From Aquabacterium sp. NJ1 (GTDB lineage: Bacteria; Pseudomonadota; Gammaproteobacteria; Burkholderiales; Burkholderiaceae_C), in the NCBI RefSeq assembly GCF_000768065.1, contig NZ_JRKM01000001.1, positions 1,240,001 through 1,304,000 of the forward strand: a stretch of DNA of 64,000 nt. Reading direction: 5' to 3'. The position numbers and the translations under genes are program-made. The notes under the pieces were generated by a model, which saw only the letters and a program-made list of their open reading frames with translations, was not told the origin of the DNA and searched no databases. Below are positions 53,447-61,301 of this stretch, piece by piece. Every line of letters starts with the position of its first letter. Position 1 is the stretch's first letter.

Positions 53447-53890
53447 TTATGACATTTCGTAGTCAACGTTCAATTCCGCCTCCAGCACTCCGCCTTTCTC
53501 GAAGATGAGGCGCATGGGATAAGCGCGCCCGATGAGCAGCGGCTGCGTCAGCCCGGTCAAACGAAGGTGCACGCCCGCTTCCGTCAGCTGAAGCTCCCGG
53601 CCCTTCTCGATCAGCAGGTCCAGCGCCCGGCCGGTGCTGATGCCGCCGATCTCGGCACCCGTGGCCACGGGGGTGACCACACCGATCAGGCGATCTTCTC
53701 GCGTGACCTGATCGATCTTCATGCACACGACCGCGAACCGCGCATCGGCTGGCGTGACACGGGTCCAGGGGTGCGTGATGCGCAGCGTGGACGCAAAGAA
53801 CTCGCATGCACGCACCGGCGGAACGAGCGCCGTGGCGCCCAAAGCCAGGCCGGCACGCAGGATGTGGCGACGGGTGGTGATGGCATTCAT
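53447..53890 (-). CDS. PCuAC-like copper chaperone with altered metal motif
   Basis: A 147-residue periplasmic protein with a twin-arginine-type signal (TTRRHILRAGLALGATALVP). The body matches the PCu(A)C/DUF461 fold (LRITHPWTRVTPADARFAVV; GGVLEAELNVDY). The family's copper ligands are H(M)x10M...HxM; here the last motif reads VHLRLTGL, so the second Met is missing, and copper binding may be changed. A clear ribosome-binding site (AGGAG) precedes the start. It is near HupE and a radical-copper oxidase. Confidence 0.75.
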   Translation of the reverse strand: MNAITTRRHILRAGLALGATALVPPVRACEFFASTLRITHPWTRVTPADARFAVVCMKIDQVTREDRLIGVVTPVATGAEIGGISTGRALDLLIEKGRELQLTEAGVHLRLTGLTQPLLIGRAYPMRLIFEKGGVLEAELNVDYEMS

Positions 53891-53917
53891 GTTCGGATCT
53901 CCTGTATGAGCACAATG

Positions 53918-53950
53918 AAAAAGACACCGCGCTGTACAACACGCGGTGTC
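53918..53950 (-). terminator. Terminator after the PHP-domain gene
   Basis: Nine-base perfect stem GACACCGCG/CGCGGTGTC with a ten-base loop. On the minus strand it is followed by TTTTTCATT. It lies 37 bases after the stop at 53987. Confidence 0.85.
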
Positions 53951-53986
53951 TTGTCGAGAGCGGCAGACGCTTGTCTGTCAGCCGGT

Positions 53987-56290
53987 TTACTTCACGCCGG
54001 CAACCAGGGTCGAGCCCGCCACTTCAACGTAGATCGGGTTGCTGTAGAACCACAGGTCAGCCCAGGCAGCCACGTCGTACGACACCATCTTCTGGCCAGC
54101 CGCAACAGGGCCGCTGGCGGTGGTGATGGCAGCGGGTGCCGTGGCCAGGTGGGCCGGGCAACCGTCGATGAGGCCCGAAGCAGCCGTCCAGCTCACGCCA
54201 TTGGTCGGCACGTTGGTGCCCACGGTCGTGCAAGGAATGCGCAGGTTGGCCGATGCCTGGGCGTTCGTGAAGAAGTCAGACAGTGGGTTGCCGTTGGCGT
54301 CGGTCTCGTAAGGCACGGCAGCGGGCATGTTGGTGCCGCGCAGACGCACATACTGAGAAGCCGCCACCGCCGGGATGCGGAAGCTCATCTTCAGGAACTT
54401 GGTGCCATCCACGCCGGAGGTGAAAGGCGTCCAGGGCGTGCTGGATGCGGCGCTGAAGGTCTTGAGCAAGGCGGCCGTCGTGTTCTTGGCGGCGGCAGGC
54501 ACCACCGACAGGTCAGCCGTCGAGCCGTCCGAGTGCAGCCAGTTGGTGTTGCGCGGCCATTCACCCGAATAGTCTGCAGCACCCGGTGTGCGGTAGCCCG
54601 ACACCATGCCACGGATCACGTCGATGTGGTCCAGCACAGGCATGTTGATGGGCTGGTTCACGCCGATCTGAGCCAGCGACGGGTTGGGGAACGAGTAAGG
54701 CGAGTTGTTGGCACCAGCCGGATCACGCACCACCACCGACACGATGATGTCGGCACCAGGACGCACGACGAGCTTCTCGCCCATGGTGGCGCAGCCGGTG
54801 GCGTTGATGTCGGTGTTGTTGACAGCGGCGTTCACGGCCAGCGACTCAACAGCCGCGTTGGTACGCGCACCCAGGCCGGCATACGACGAGCAGGCGACCA
54901 GCGCCAGGCGGTCGATCAGCTGGCCGCTGGACGCGAAGTTGTTGCCCGAGCGCAGACCGTTCACCACCGTTTGCGGGCGGATCTTGTCAGCGCCCTTGCG
55001 CACCATGGTGTAGTTGCGCTGGTATTCGCCGGGCTGGAAGTCCTGGGTCGAGCGGCGGTCATCCGGGCCGAAGATGCCGCGGTTGTGCCAGTCGGAGCTG
55101 GCGAAGAACCAGAAGTTGCGGCCTTCACCCAGCAGGGCGTCCCACACACCACCGATCACTGCACCGTAAACGCCGGTGCCGCCGTAGGTCGTGCCGCCAA
55201 CCGAGTCGTACTTCTTGCCGTCGGAGAAGGTGTTGCGCAGGATCTGGTATTCACCGCGGTTGGAAGAGGCGCCGTGGCCTGGCTGGGTTTCAAAGCCGAA
55301 GGCGATGTTGGGCGCGGTGTTGTTGAAGTTGCGCAGGTGCTCGACGTTGAAGCCCTGGTTGCCATTGGGATCAAACGGGCCGGCGCGCTCCAGGTGGGCA
55401 GGCACGTAGTAGCTGCCATTGGGGTGGTTCTCGACCATCCACTTCAGGGCTTCCAGGGTCTTGTTGTGGCCCTTGGTGCCCACGCCGGCGCCGCTGGCAG
55501 GCATCAGCTTCTGGGCGGTGGCGTTCCAGCTCACGTCGGCGGCATTGAGGCTGCCGGTCACCGAGCAGTTCCAGTTGTTGCCGTTGGTGGTGCCGGTGTA
55601 GTTGCCACGGCTGGTGTCGGTGTCGCCACGGTCAAAGCAGTAGCTCCACTGGGCCAGTGCATTGGCATTGCCCTGCGCGGTGTAGCCGGCGGTGGTGGGC
55701 AGTGTGGCCGTATCCAGGCTGGCGGGCATCTGGCCCGTGATGATGGACATCGAAGTGTGCTCGTGACCGGCCACCACCGACTCCAGGCCCATGAACAGGG
55801 GCACGTTGCTCAAAGTGCTGAGGTACTCGACCAGGGGGTACTGGAACTCCTGGATCGACTGCCAGCGCCACATGTTGCCGGTGGGGCTGGCTGCGCCGAA
55901 GCCACCGTCACCCTTGATGGCGGCCTGGCCGATGCTGTTGGCCCAGGTGGTGGTGGGGCCCATGTTGGAGACATAGGGGTAGGCAGGCGTGTCCAGCGAG
56001 GCGTCTTCTGCCAGCGTGCAGTTGCGGTTGCCATTGCCACCGTGGCCAGCCTGGACGAACCAGTCGAGGCCCCAGGTGCCGGCATCCTTGCCGGTGGACT
56101 TCTTGACCAGCTTCTGCATCGAGATGGCGCCATCCGAGCAAGTGGTGTGATTGTGGAAGTCACCCGCAACGTAGGTGCCAGGCACCTTGGTGGCGGCGAT
56201 GGCGACGGTCGGGGCGACCACCGATGTCGATGCACCCAAGGCGGCCACGACGGCCAGGGCGATCTGATTGGGACTGAAACGGAATTGCAT
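53987..56290 (-). CDS. Secreted PHP-domain (metal-dependent phosphoesterase-like) protein
   Basis: A 767-residue exported protein with a signal peptide (cut after about AIAA, residue 33). Directly after it comes VAGDFHNHTTCSDG, the HxH-type first metal motif of PHP phosphoesterases. Further candidate ligands are GLESVVAGHEHTS, YVPAHLERAGP and FFASSDWHNRGIFG. The last ~250 residues form a beta-rich domain. Length is large for a PHP protein. Substrate unknown; exported PHP-like proteins are poorly described. Single gene with its own terminator. Confidence 0.78.
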   Translation of the reverse strand: MQFRFSPNQIALAVVAALGASTSVVAPTVAIAATKVPGTYVAGDFHNHTTCSDGAISMQKLVKKSTGKDAGTWGLDWFVQAGHGGNGNRNCTLAEDASLDTPAYPYVSNMGPTTTWANSIGQAAIKGDGGFGAASPTGNMWRWQSIQEFQYPLVEYLSTLSNVPLFMGLESVVAGHEHTSMSIITGQMPASLDTATLPTTAGYTAQGNANALAQWSYCFDRGDTDTSRGNYTGTTNGNNWNCSVTGSLNAADVSWNATAQKLMPASGAGVGTKGHNKTLEALKWMVENHPNGSYYVPAHLERAGPFDPNGNQGFNVEHLRNFNNTAPNIAFGFETQPGHGASSNRGEYQILRNTFSDGKKYDSVGGTTYGGTGVYGAVIGGVWDALLGEGRNFWFFASSDWHNRGIFGPDDRRSTQDFQPGEYQRNYTMVRKGADKIRPQTVVNGLRSGNNFASSGQLIDRLALVACSSYAGLGARTNAAVESLAVNAAVNNTDINATGCATMGEKLVVRPGADIIVSVVVRDPAGANNSPYSFPNPSLAQIGVNQPINMPVLDHIDVIRGMVSGYRTPGAADYSGEWPRNTNWLHSDGSTADLSVVPAAAKNTTAALLKTFSAASSTPWTPFTSGVDGTKFLKMSFRIPAVAASQYVRLRGTNMPAAVPYETDANGNPLSDFFTNAQASANLRIPCTTVGTNVPTNGVSWTAASGLIDGCPAHLATAPAAITTASGPVAAGQKMVSYDVAAWADLWFYSNPIYVEVAGSTLVAGVK

Positions 56291-56620
56291 GAACTGCTCC
56301 TAATGAATGTGAAACTGGCCCGATACCCGCGGCGCGCCGCACCGGATACGCATGCCTGGGCATCCGGCATGAACCGGACACGGCTGCAGCTTATTGACCG
56401 ACGGTGAACCTGGCGTGACTCGCTTTGGATGCCGATGAGCCGATCTGCCCACCGAGAACCAGACATGTCCTGATAGCTGGATGACGCCAGAGCAAACGGC
56501 CTAGCACACGTGGGGTCGCGGTCATATGTTTGTCGTTGTGCCTGCCTAGACTGGCCCCGGTCCATACCGCTTTCCTTTGCTGTCCATCAAGCAAGAGCAC
56601 ACCATTTTTAGGAGTTCACA
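56291..56620. other. Divergent promoter region between the PHP and PEP-CTERM genes
   Basis: A 330-base non-coding gap between two genes that start on opposite strands. I see no convincing gene; a strong ribosome-binding site (TAGGAG) for the PEP-CTERM gene lies at its right end and one for the PHP gene at its left end. No clear operator was found. Confidence 0.5.
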
Positions 56621-57217
56621 ATGAAGCTCGCTTCCACCCTGTCCCTCGTTGCGCTGGCCCTGGCGCCTGCCCTGTCGTCTGCTGCCACCGGTTTCACGAT
56701 CGACTTCGAAAAGAACTGGTCCTACGGCGAAGCCGTCGACAACCAGTACGCCGCACAAGGCGTGACGTTCACGAACGTGCTGGGCGTGTCCAATGACCCC
56801 GCCTTCGACCCTTACTACAGCAACGCCCCCTCGCCCATGGGCGTGGCCATGGCCCAGCTGGATGGCGTGAGCAACACCACGGCCTTCATGAACGTGGCCG
56901 GCGGCGTGGACGGCCTGCTGTCCTTCTTCTACTCGACCCCGTCTGACGTGGTCGGTGCCGTCAAGGCGTATTCGGGCCTCAACGGCACGGGCACCCTGCT
57001 GGGCACCTTTGACCTGGTGGCCAACACGGCCGACTACAGCACCTGGACCGCCGCCAACTTCAGCTTCTCAGGCACGGCCCTGTCGTTTGACCTGAGCGCC
57101 ACCGCCAACGTGGCTGGCGTGGACAACATCTCGGCCGTGCCCGAGCCCAGCACCTGGGCCCTGACTGCCTGCAGCCTGGCCGTCATGGGCGTGAGCCTGC
57201 GCCGCCGCGCCAAGTAA
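56621..57217 (+). CDS. PEP-CTERM sorting-domain protein
   Basis: A 198-residue secreted protein: a signal peptide (MKLASTLSLVALALAPALSS, cut after about SAA), a beta-sandwich-like body (FTIDFEKNWSYGEAVDN; GLLSFFYSTPSDVVGAVKAY) and a classical PEP-CTERM end (VPEPSTWALTACSLAVMGVS, then LRRRAK). Exosortase would cleave it and the product would go to the surface or exopolysaccharide. Unlike the PEP-CTERM gene at 6500 it ends normally after the basic tail. Confidence 0.9.
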   Translation: MKLASTLSLVALALAPALSSAATGFTIDFEKNWSYGEAVDNQYAAQGVTFTNVLGVSNDPAFDPYYSNAPSPMGVAMAQLDGVSNTTAFMNVAGGVDGLLSFFYSTPSDVVGAVKAYSGLNGTGTLLGTFDLVANTADYSTWTAANFSFSGTALSFDLSATANVAGVDNISAVPEPSTWALTACSLAVMGVSLRRRAK

Positions 57218-57230
57218 ACGGCCCCCCAAA

Positions 57231-57272
57231 AACAAAACGCCGCGCAGGTCACCGCGCGGCGTTTGTTTTTTT
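57231..57272. terminator. Bidirectional terminator
   Basis: Eleven-base perfect stem AAACGCCGCGC/GCGCGGCGTTT, flanked on one side by A-rich and on the other by T-rich sequence (GTTTGTTTTTTTGG). It serves both the PEP-CTERM gene and the convergent copper oxidase gene. Confidence 0.9.
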
Positions 57273-57285
57273 GGAGCCGGGAAGA

Positions 57286-58818
57286 TCAGTTCATCAGCTT
57301 GATGATCTTCGCCACGGAGGGCACCCCCGCACTGTTGAACACAAACAGCATGTAGTAGCCCGGTGGCGCCACATTGGCCGAAGCCGGCATGGTCACGGTC
57401 AGGTTCTGGCCAGAGGCCGTGTAGTTCAGCGTCATGAAGCGCTGGTCGAAATCCACCGTGTGGGTGGCTGAGCCCGTCTTGACCAGCGTGACCTTGCTGA
57501 TGCCGCTCACATTGGCGGCCACGGCGATCGATTGCCCCCAGGTGGCCGTCGCGGGCACCGACGTGATCACGGGCCGTGTCGCCAGCGTACCGGACCAGTC
57601 CCGCTGGTACAGGTATGGCGGCGTGTAGATCTCGGCATTGAGGTTGGTCACCGGGCCCGGCGCACCGCCCCCGGCCGTCAGCACGCGTGCATCGGGCAGC
57701 AACAAGGACACCGAGTGGTACAGGCGCATCTTGGTGGCCGTGGCAGCCGTCGTCCAGCCGTTGTTGGCGGGGTTCCAGATCTTGGCGGTGTAGGCCACAC
57801 CATTGGCCACGTTGCTCACCATGGAGCCACCACTCACGAACACCTTGCCATCGGCCATGACCGTGGCCGAGCCATGGAACCGGTCCTGCCCGACACCCGC
57901 CACGCTGGTCGACTTGGGTGTGGCGCCGGTGATGTCGATCACCACGGCCTTGTTGAGCTTGCGCAGCGACAGGATCTTGCCCGGTGTGTACATCACGCTC
58001 GTGAGGTATTCGTCGCTGACCGGCAGGGTCAGGGCGGTCTTCTCGAGCTTGCCGGTACCCGCTGGATCAAGGTAGTAAGTGCCGCCCCACTTCGTGGCAA
58101 TGAAGACCTTGCCATTGGGCGCCTGCCACGCGCGCGGGTAGCTCCAGTTCTTGAGGCCATAGGCGTCGTCGCTGATGGCCGACGACAAGGTGCGCCAGCC
58201 CGTGCCCTCGGTATAGACCTCCGGTGTCGGCGCGGGGGTGTCCGGGTCGATGCGCCCGCCCAGCACCAGCACTTCGCCGGCCGCCGTGGTCAGCACGGTG
58301 GGATACCAGCGCAGGTAGCTCATGGGCTGCTGGGCCGAGTACAAGGCCGAAGACCGGTAGTCAAACAGGTTGACGTCGTTGACCGAATAGTTGCGGACGT
58401 TGTTGACCGTCTTGTCGCCACCCGTCAGCAGCACGGCGCCACTGGCCGGCAGCACAATCTGGCCGCTGCAGAAGGTGTCGGTACCCGTGGTGTTGGGCAG
58501 GGTCAGGTGGGCGTCGGTGCCCGTGCCCTTGCTGGGGTCCCAGACATCGTAGGTGAACTGCCCGGTCTGGTTGCCCTTGCCGTCCGTGCCATAACCCAGG
58601 ACACGACCATCCGGCAGCAACACCACGTGAATCGGGATCAAGGGCCAGTTCACCACGGGCCCGAACGAGCCCCTGATATAGGTATCCCAGGCCGCGTGCA
58701 CGTGTGAGGCCGACAGGGCCACCGCCCCGCCCAGGACCCCTTTGATCAGGCCGTTGGACAAGGCCCCGCCAGAGCGCTTCGCTTTCCGGGCGTTTTGGAA
58801 CAGATGAGGTGCGTGCAT
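57286..58818 (-). CDS. Secreted radical-copper oxidase (galactose/glyoxal oxidase-like)
   Basis: A 510-residue exported protein with a kelch beta-propeller and a C-terminal DUF1929 domain. All expected radical-copper ligands are visible by motif: Cys117 (TFCSG) and Tyr172 (RWYPTV) for the Cys-Tyr cofactor, Tyr367-His368 (RLYHSVSLLLPD), and His453 (GSATHTVDFDQRF). It would oxidise an alcohol or aldehyde with oxygen and yield hydrogen peroxide. The signal sequence is long (cut after about HVHA, residue 42) and has a basic start that recalls Tat signals. A PCuAC-like copper protein lies 4 kb away. Substrate unknown. Confidence 0.85.
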   Translation of the reverse strand: MHAPHLFQNARKAKRSGGALSNGLIKGVLGGAVALSASHVHAAWDTYIRGSFGPVVNWPLIPIHVVLLPDGRVLGYGTDGKGNQTGQFTYDVWDPSKGTGTDAHLTLPNTTGTDTFCSGQIVLPASGAVLLTGGDKTVNNVRNYSVNDVNLFDYRSSALYSAQQPMSYLRWYPTVLTTAAGEVLVLGGRIDPDTPAPTPEVYTEGTGWRTLSSAISDDAYGLKNWSYPRAWQAPNGKVFIATKWGGTYYLDPAGTGKLEKTALTLPVSDEYLTSVMYTPGKILSLRKLNKAVVIDITGATPKSTSVAGVGQDRFHGSATVMADGKVFVSGGSMVSNVANGVAYTAKIWNPANNGWTTAATATKMRLYHSVSLLLPDARVLTAGGGAPGPVTNLNAEIYTPPYLYQRDWSGTLATRPVITSVPATATWGQSIAVAANVSGISKVTLVKTGSATHTVDFDQRFMTLNYTASGQNLTVTMPASANVAPPGYYMLFVFNSAGVPSVAKIIKLMN

Positions 58819-59085
58819 ATGGAGACTCCCTAAGTGTTTCGTATCGACCAGATCATTTCCACGATGAGAAAATGAAAGTGAGTAAACGTTAGCGCACGAA
58901 GCTGAGCCGGATCAAAAATTTCCCCCCTTGTCTCGGGGATGATCCCCCTGTCTCGGTAGGGGCACCTCGCGACAGGCTGCACCCGACGTTTAACGAACAA
59001 GCAGACTCTGAAATGCACAGCAATCGTGCTGTTGTTGACCTGCTCACGGGTCCAGGAGAAGTGCAAATATTGAAAAACTCCACTA

Positions 59086-59100
59086 TGCTGCACTGCACCA
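59086..59100. promoter_or_regulatory. Possible PhaR box before phaZ
   Basis: TGCTGCACTGCACCA lies 64 bases before the phaZ start. TGCA-rich repeats of this kind are bound by PhaR at PHA genes in Ralstonia and relatives. The rest of the 345-base gap (58819-59163) holds no gene, only a short repeated TGTCTCGG motif near 58928 and 58950. Tentative. Confidence 0.35.
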
Positions 59101-59163
59101 TGTTGTTGAAAACGTGAGTGATCACCTTCATGTGACTGCTGTACCCGACCCAAAGGCCCTGCC

Positions 59164-60420
59164 ATGCTCTATCAGATCTACGAAACCAACCGCGCCTGGA
59201 TCAGTCCCTTCTCTGAATTCGCCAGTGCCGCGTCCAAGCTGTACAGCAACCCGCTGTCGCCGCTGGCTCAGATCCCCTCCGCGCACCGCGTATCGGCTGG
59301 CTTTGACCTGGTCCACCGTCTGACCAAGGAATACGAAAAACCCGAGTTCGGCATCAACAAGGTCAATGTGCACGGCACGGACGTCGTCATCCAGGAACAA
59401 GTGGTTGAAGACAAGCCGTTTTGCAAGCTGATCCGCTTCAAGCGCTTCACCGACGATGCCGCCCTGCTCGACAAGATGCGCGACCAGCCCTCCGTGCTGA
59501 TCGTGGCGCCGCTGTCCGGCCACCACTCGACCCTGCTGCGCGACACCGTGCGCACCATGCTGCAGGACCACAAGGTCTACATCACCGACTGGATCGATGC
59601 CCGCATGGTGCCGCTGGAAGAAGGCCCCTTCCACCTGGACGACTATGTCAACTACGTGCAGGACTTCATCCGCAAGGTCGGCCCCGGCGTACACGTGATC
59701 TCGGTGTGCCAGCCCACGGTGCCCGTGCTCGCAGCCGTCTCGCTGATGGCCAGCCGCGGTGAAGCCACCCCGCGCACCATGACCATGATGGGCGGCCCCA
59801 TCGATGCGCGCAAGTCGCCCACGGCCGTCAACAACCTGGCCATGAACAAGAGCTTCGAGTGGTTCGAGAACAATGTGATCTACCGCGTGCCGCCCAACTA
59901 CCCCGGTGCTTCGCGCCGCGTGTACCCGGGCTTCCTGCAGCACACCGGCTTCGTGGCCATGAACCCCGATCGCCACGCCAACTCGCACTACGACTACTTC
60001 CTGGACCTGGTGCGTGGTGACGGCGACAGCGCCGAGGCCCACCGCCAGTTTTATGACGAGTACAACGCCGTGCTGGACATGCCGGCCGAGTATTACCTGG
60101 ACACCATCAAGACCGTGTTCCAGGACTTCGCCCTGGTCAATGGCACCTGGAAGATCCGCAACCCGCAAGGCAAGGACGAACTGGTCCGCCCGCAGGACAT
60201 CAAGACCACGGCCCTGCTGACCGTGGAAGGCGAGCTGGACGACATCTCGGGGGCAGGCCAGACCAAGGCTGCGCACGATCTGTGCACCGGCATCCCCAAG
60301 ACACGCCAGAAGCACTACGACGTCGTTGGCGCGGGCCACTACGGCATCTTCTCGGGCCGCCGCTGGCGCGAACAGGCCTACCCTGAAATCCGCGCCTTCA
60401 TCCTGTCGCACAACAAGTGA
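59164..60420 (+). CDS. phaZ: Intracellular polyhydroxyalkanoate depolymerase
   Basis: Enzyme that mobilises stored polyhydroxybutyrate granules. The 418-residue protein has the typical start MLYQIYETNRAWISPFSEFA and an alpha/beta-hydrolase fold with the unusual Cys nucleophile in SVCQPTVP (Cys182), Asp in VEGELDDISGAGQ and His in VGAGHYGIFSG. There is no signal peptide, as expected for an intracellular type. It implies that the organism makes PHA. Confidence 0.96.
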   Translation: MLYQIYETNRAWISPFSEFASAASKLYSNPLSPLAQIPSAHRVSAGFDLVHRLTKEYEKPEFGINKVNVHGTDVVIQEQVVEDKPFCKLIRFKRFTDDAALLDKMRDQPSVLIVAPLSGHHSTLLRDTVRTMLQDHKVYITDWIDARMVPLEEGPFHLDDYVNYVQDFIRKVGPGVHVISVCQPTVPVLAAVSLMASRGEATPRTMTMMGGPIDARKSPTAVNNLAMNKSFEWFENNVIYRVPPNYPGASRRVYPGFLQHTGFVAMNPDRHANSHYDYFLDLVRGDGDSAEAHRQFYDEYNAVLDMPAEYYLDTIKTVFQDFALVNGTWKIRNPQGKDELVRPQDIKTTALLTVEGELDDISGAGQTKAAHDLCTGIPKTRQKHYDVVGAGHYGIFSGRRWREQAYPEIRAFILSHNK

Positions 60421-60474
60421 TGCCGAGCCCTGCCCGCCTGGTGCGGCGCAGGGCTTGTACACTCCGGCGCCATC

Positions 60475-61143
60475 ATGGATGCCCGACAGATCAACGCCAT
60501 CAACGCCCTCCTGCCGCAGACGCAATGCACGCGCTGCGGCTTTCCTGATTGTGAAGGCTACGCCCAGGCCATTGCCCAAGGCGAGGCCGGCATCAACCAG
60601 TGCCCACCGGGTGGCGCGGAAGGCGTGAAACGACTGGCCCAACTGACGGGCCTGCCCGAAGTCCCGTTGAGCGAAGCGCACGGTGCGGAGGGCCCGCGCA
60701 CGCTGGCCGTCATCGACGAAGCCTGGTGCATCGGTTGTACCTTGTGCATCAAGGCCTGCCCGGTGGACGCCATCATTGGCACCAACAAGCACATGCACAC
60801 GGTCATCGAAAGCCAGTGCACTGGCTGCGAGCTGTGCATCCCCGTGTGCCCCGTGGACTGCATCTCGCTGGTGCCTGCACATGACGTCGAACCCGCACCC
60901 ACAGGCTGGGCCGCCTGGCCGCAGGAACTCGCCGACCAGGCTCGCCAGCGTTATGCCTTCCACCAGATCCGGGTGGTGCGCGCCAAGGCCGACCACGATG
61001 CGCGCCTGCAAGCCAAGGCCGAACACAAGCTGGCCCACATCGAAGAAGCCTCCAAGCTCACCGACCCACAGGAGCTGGACAAGAAGCGCGCCGTGATCGA
61101 GGCCGCGCTCGCCCGCGCACGCGCACGCCGGCAACAAGGCTGA
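60475..61143 (+). CDS. RnfB-like ferredoxin protein (RsxB family, no membrane anchor)
   Basis: A 222-residue iron-sulfur protein. The N-terminal [4Fe-4S] module is [16 protein letters not shown]...CPPGG; two ferredoxin-type clusters follow, [16 protein letters not shown] and [16 protein letters not shown]; then comes a basic helical tail. The N-terminal membrane helix of classical RnfB is missing, and there are no other rnf genes, which is the common state in Burkholderiales. It probably transfers electrons to an unknown partner. It lies 54 bases after phaZ, with a weak hairpin (AGCCCTGC/GCAGGGCT, 60426-60455) between. Confidence 0.9.
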   Translation: MDARQINAINALLPQTQCTRCGFPDCEGYAQAIAQGEAGINQCPPGGAEGVKRLAQLTGLPEVPLSEAHGAEGPRTLAVIDEAWCIGCTLCIKACPVDAIIGTNKHMHTVIESQCTGCELCIPVCPVDCISLVPAHDVEPAPTGWAAWPQELADQARQRYAFHQIRVVRAKADHDARLQAKAEHKLAHIEEASKLTDPQELDKKRAVIEAALARARARRQQG

Positions 61144-61301
61144 GCCCGGCGTTCGCACAGGGCGCATCCGGCCGGCTTCACGCGAAACGGACACTGCCAC
61201 GAACCCTGGCCCCAAGGGACCACGCTGCGGCCGGATCGGGCCCATGCACCTGAAACAGCGGGCTTCCACACTGCAAGGCATCTCCATGTTCGAGGTTTGC
61301 C

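Noticed and set aside
53567-56407. Plus-strand ORF of 946 codons opposite the PHP-domain gene
   Set aside because: His/Gly/Val-rich shadow of the secreted protein; no domain or start signal.
59128-61287. Minus-strand ORF of 719 codons opposite phaZ and rnfB
   Set aside because: Shadow of two certain genes; no ribosome-binding site.
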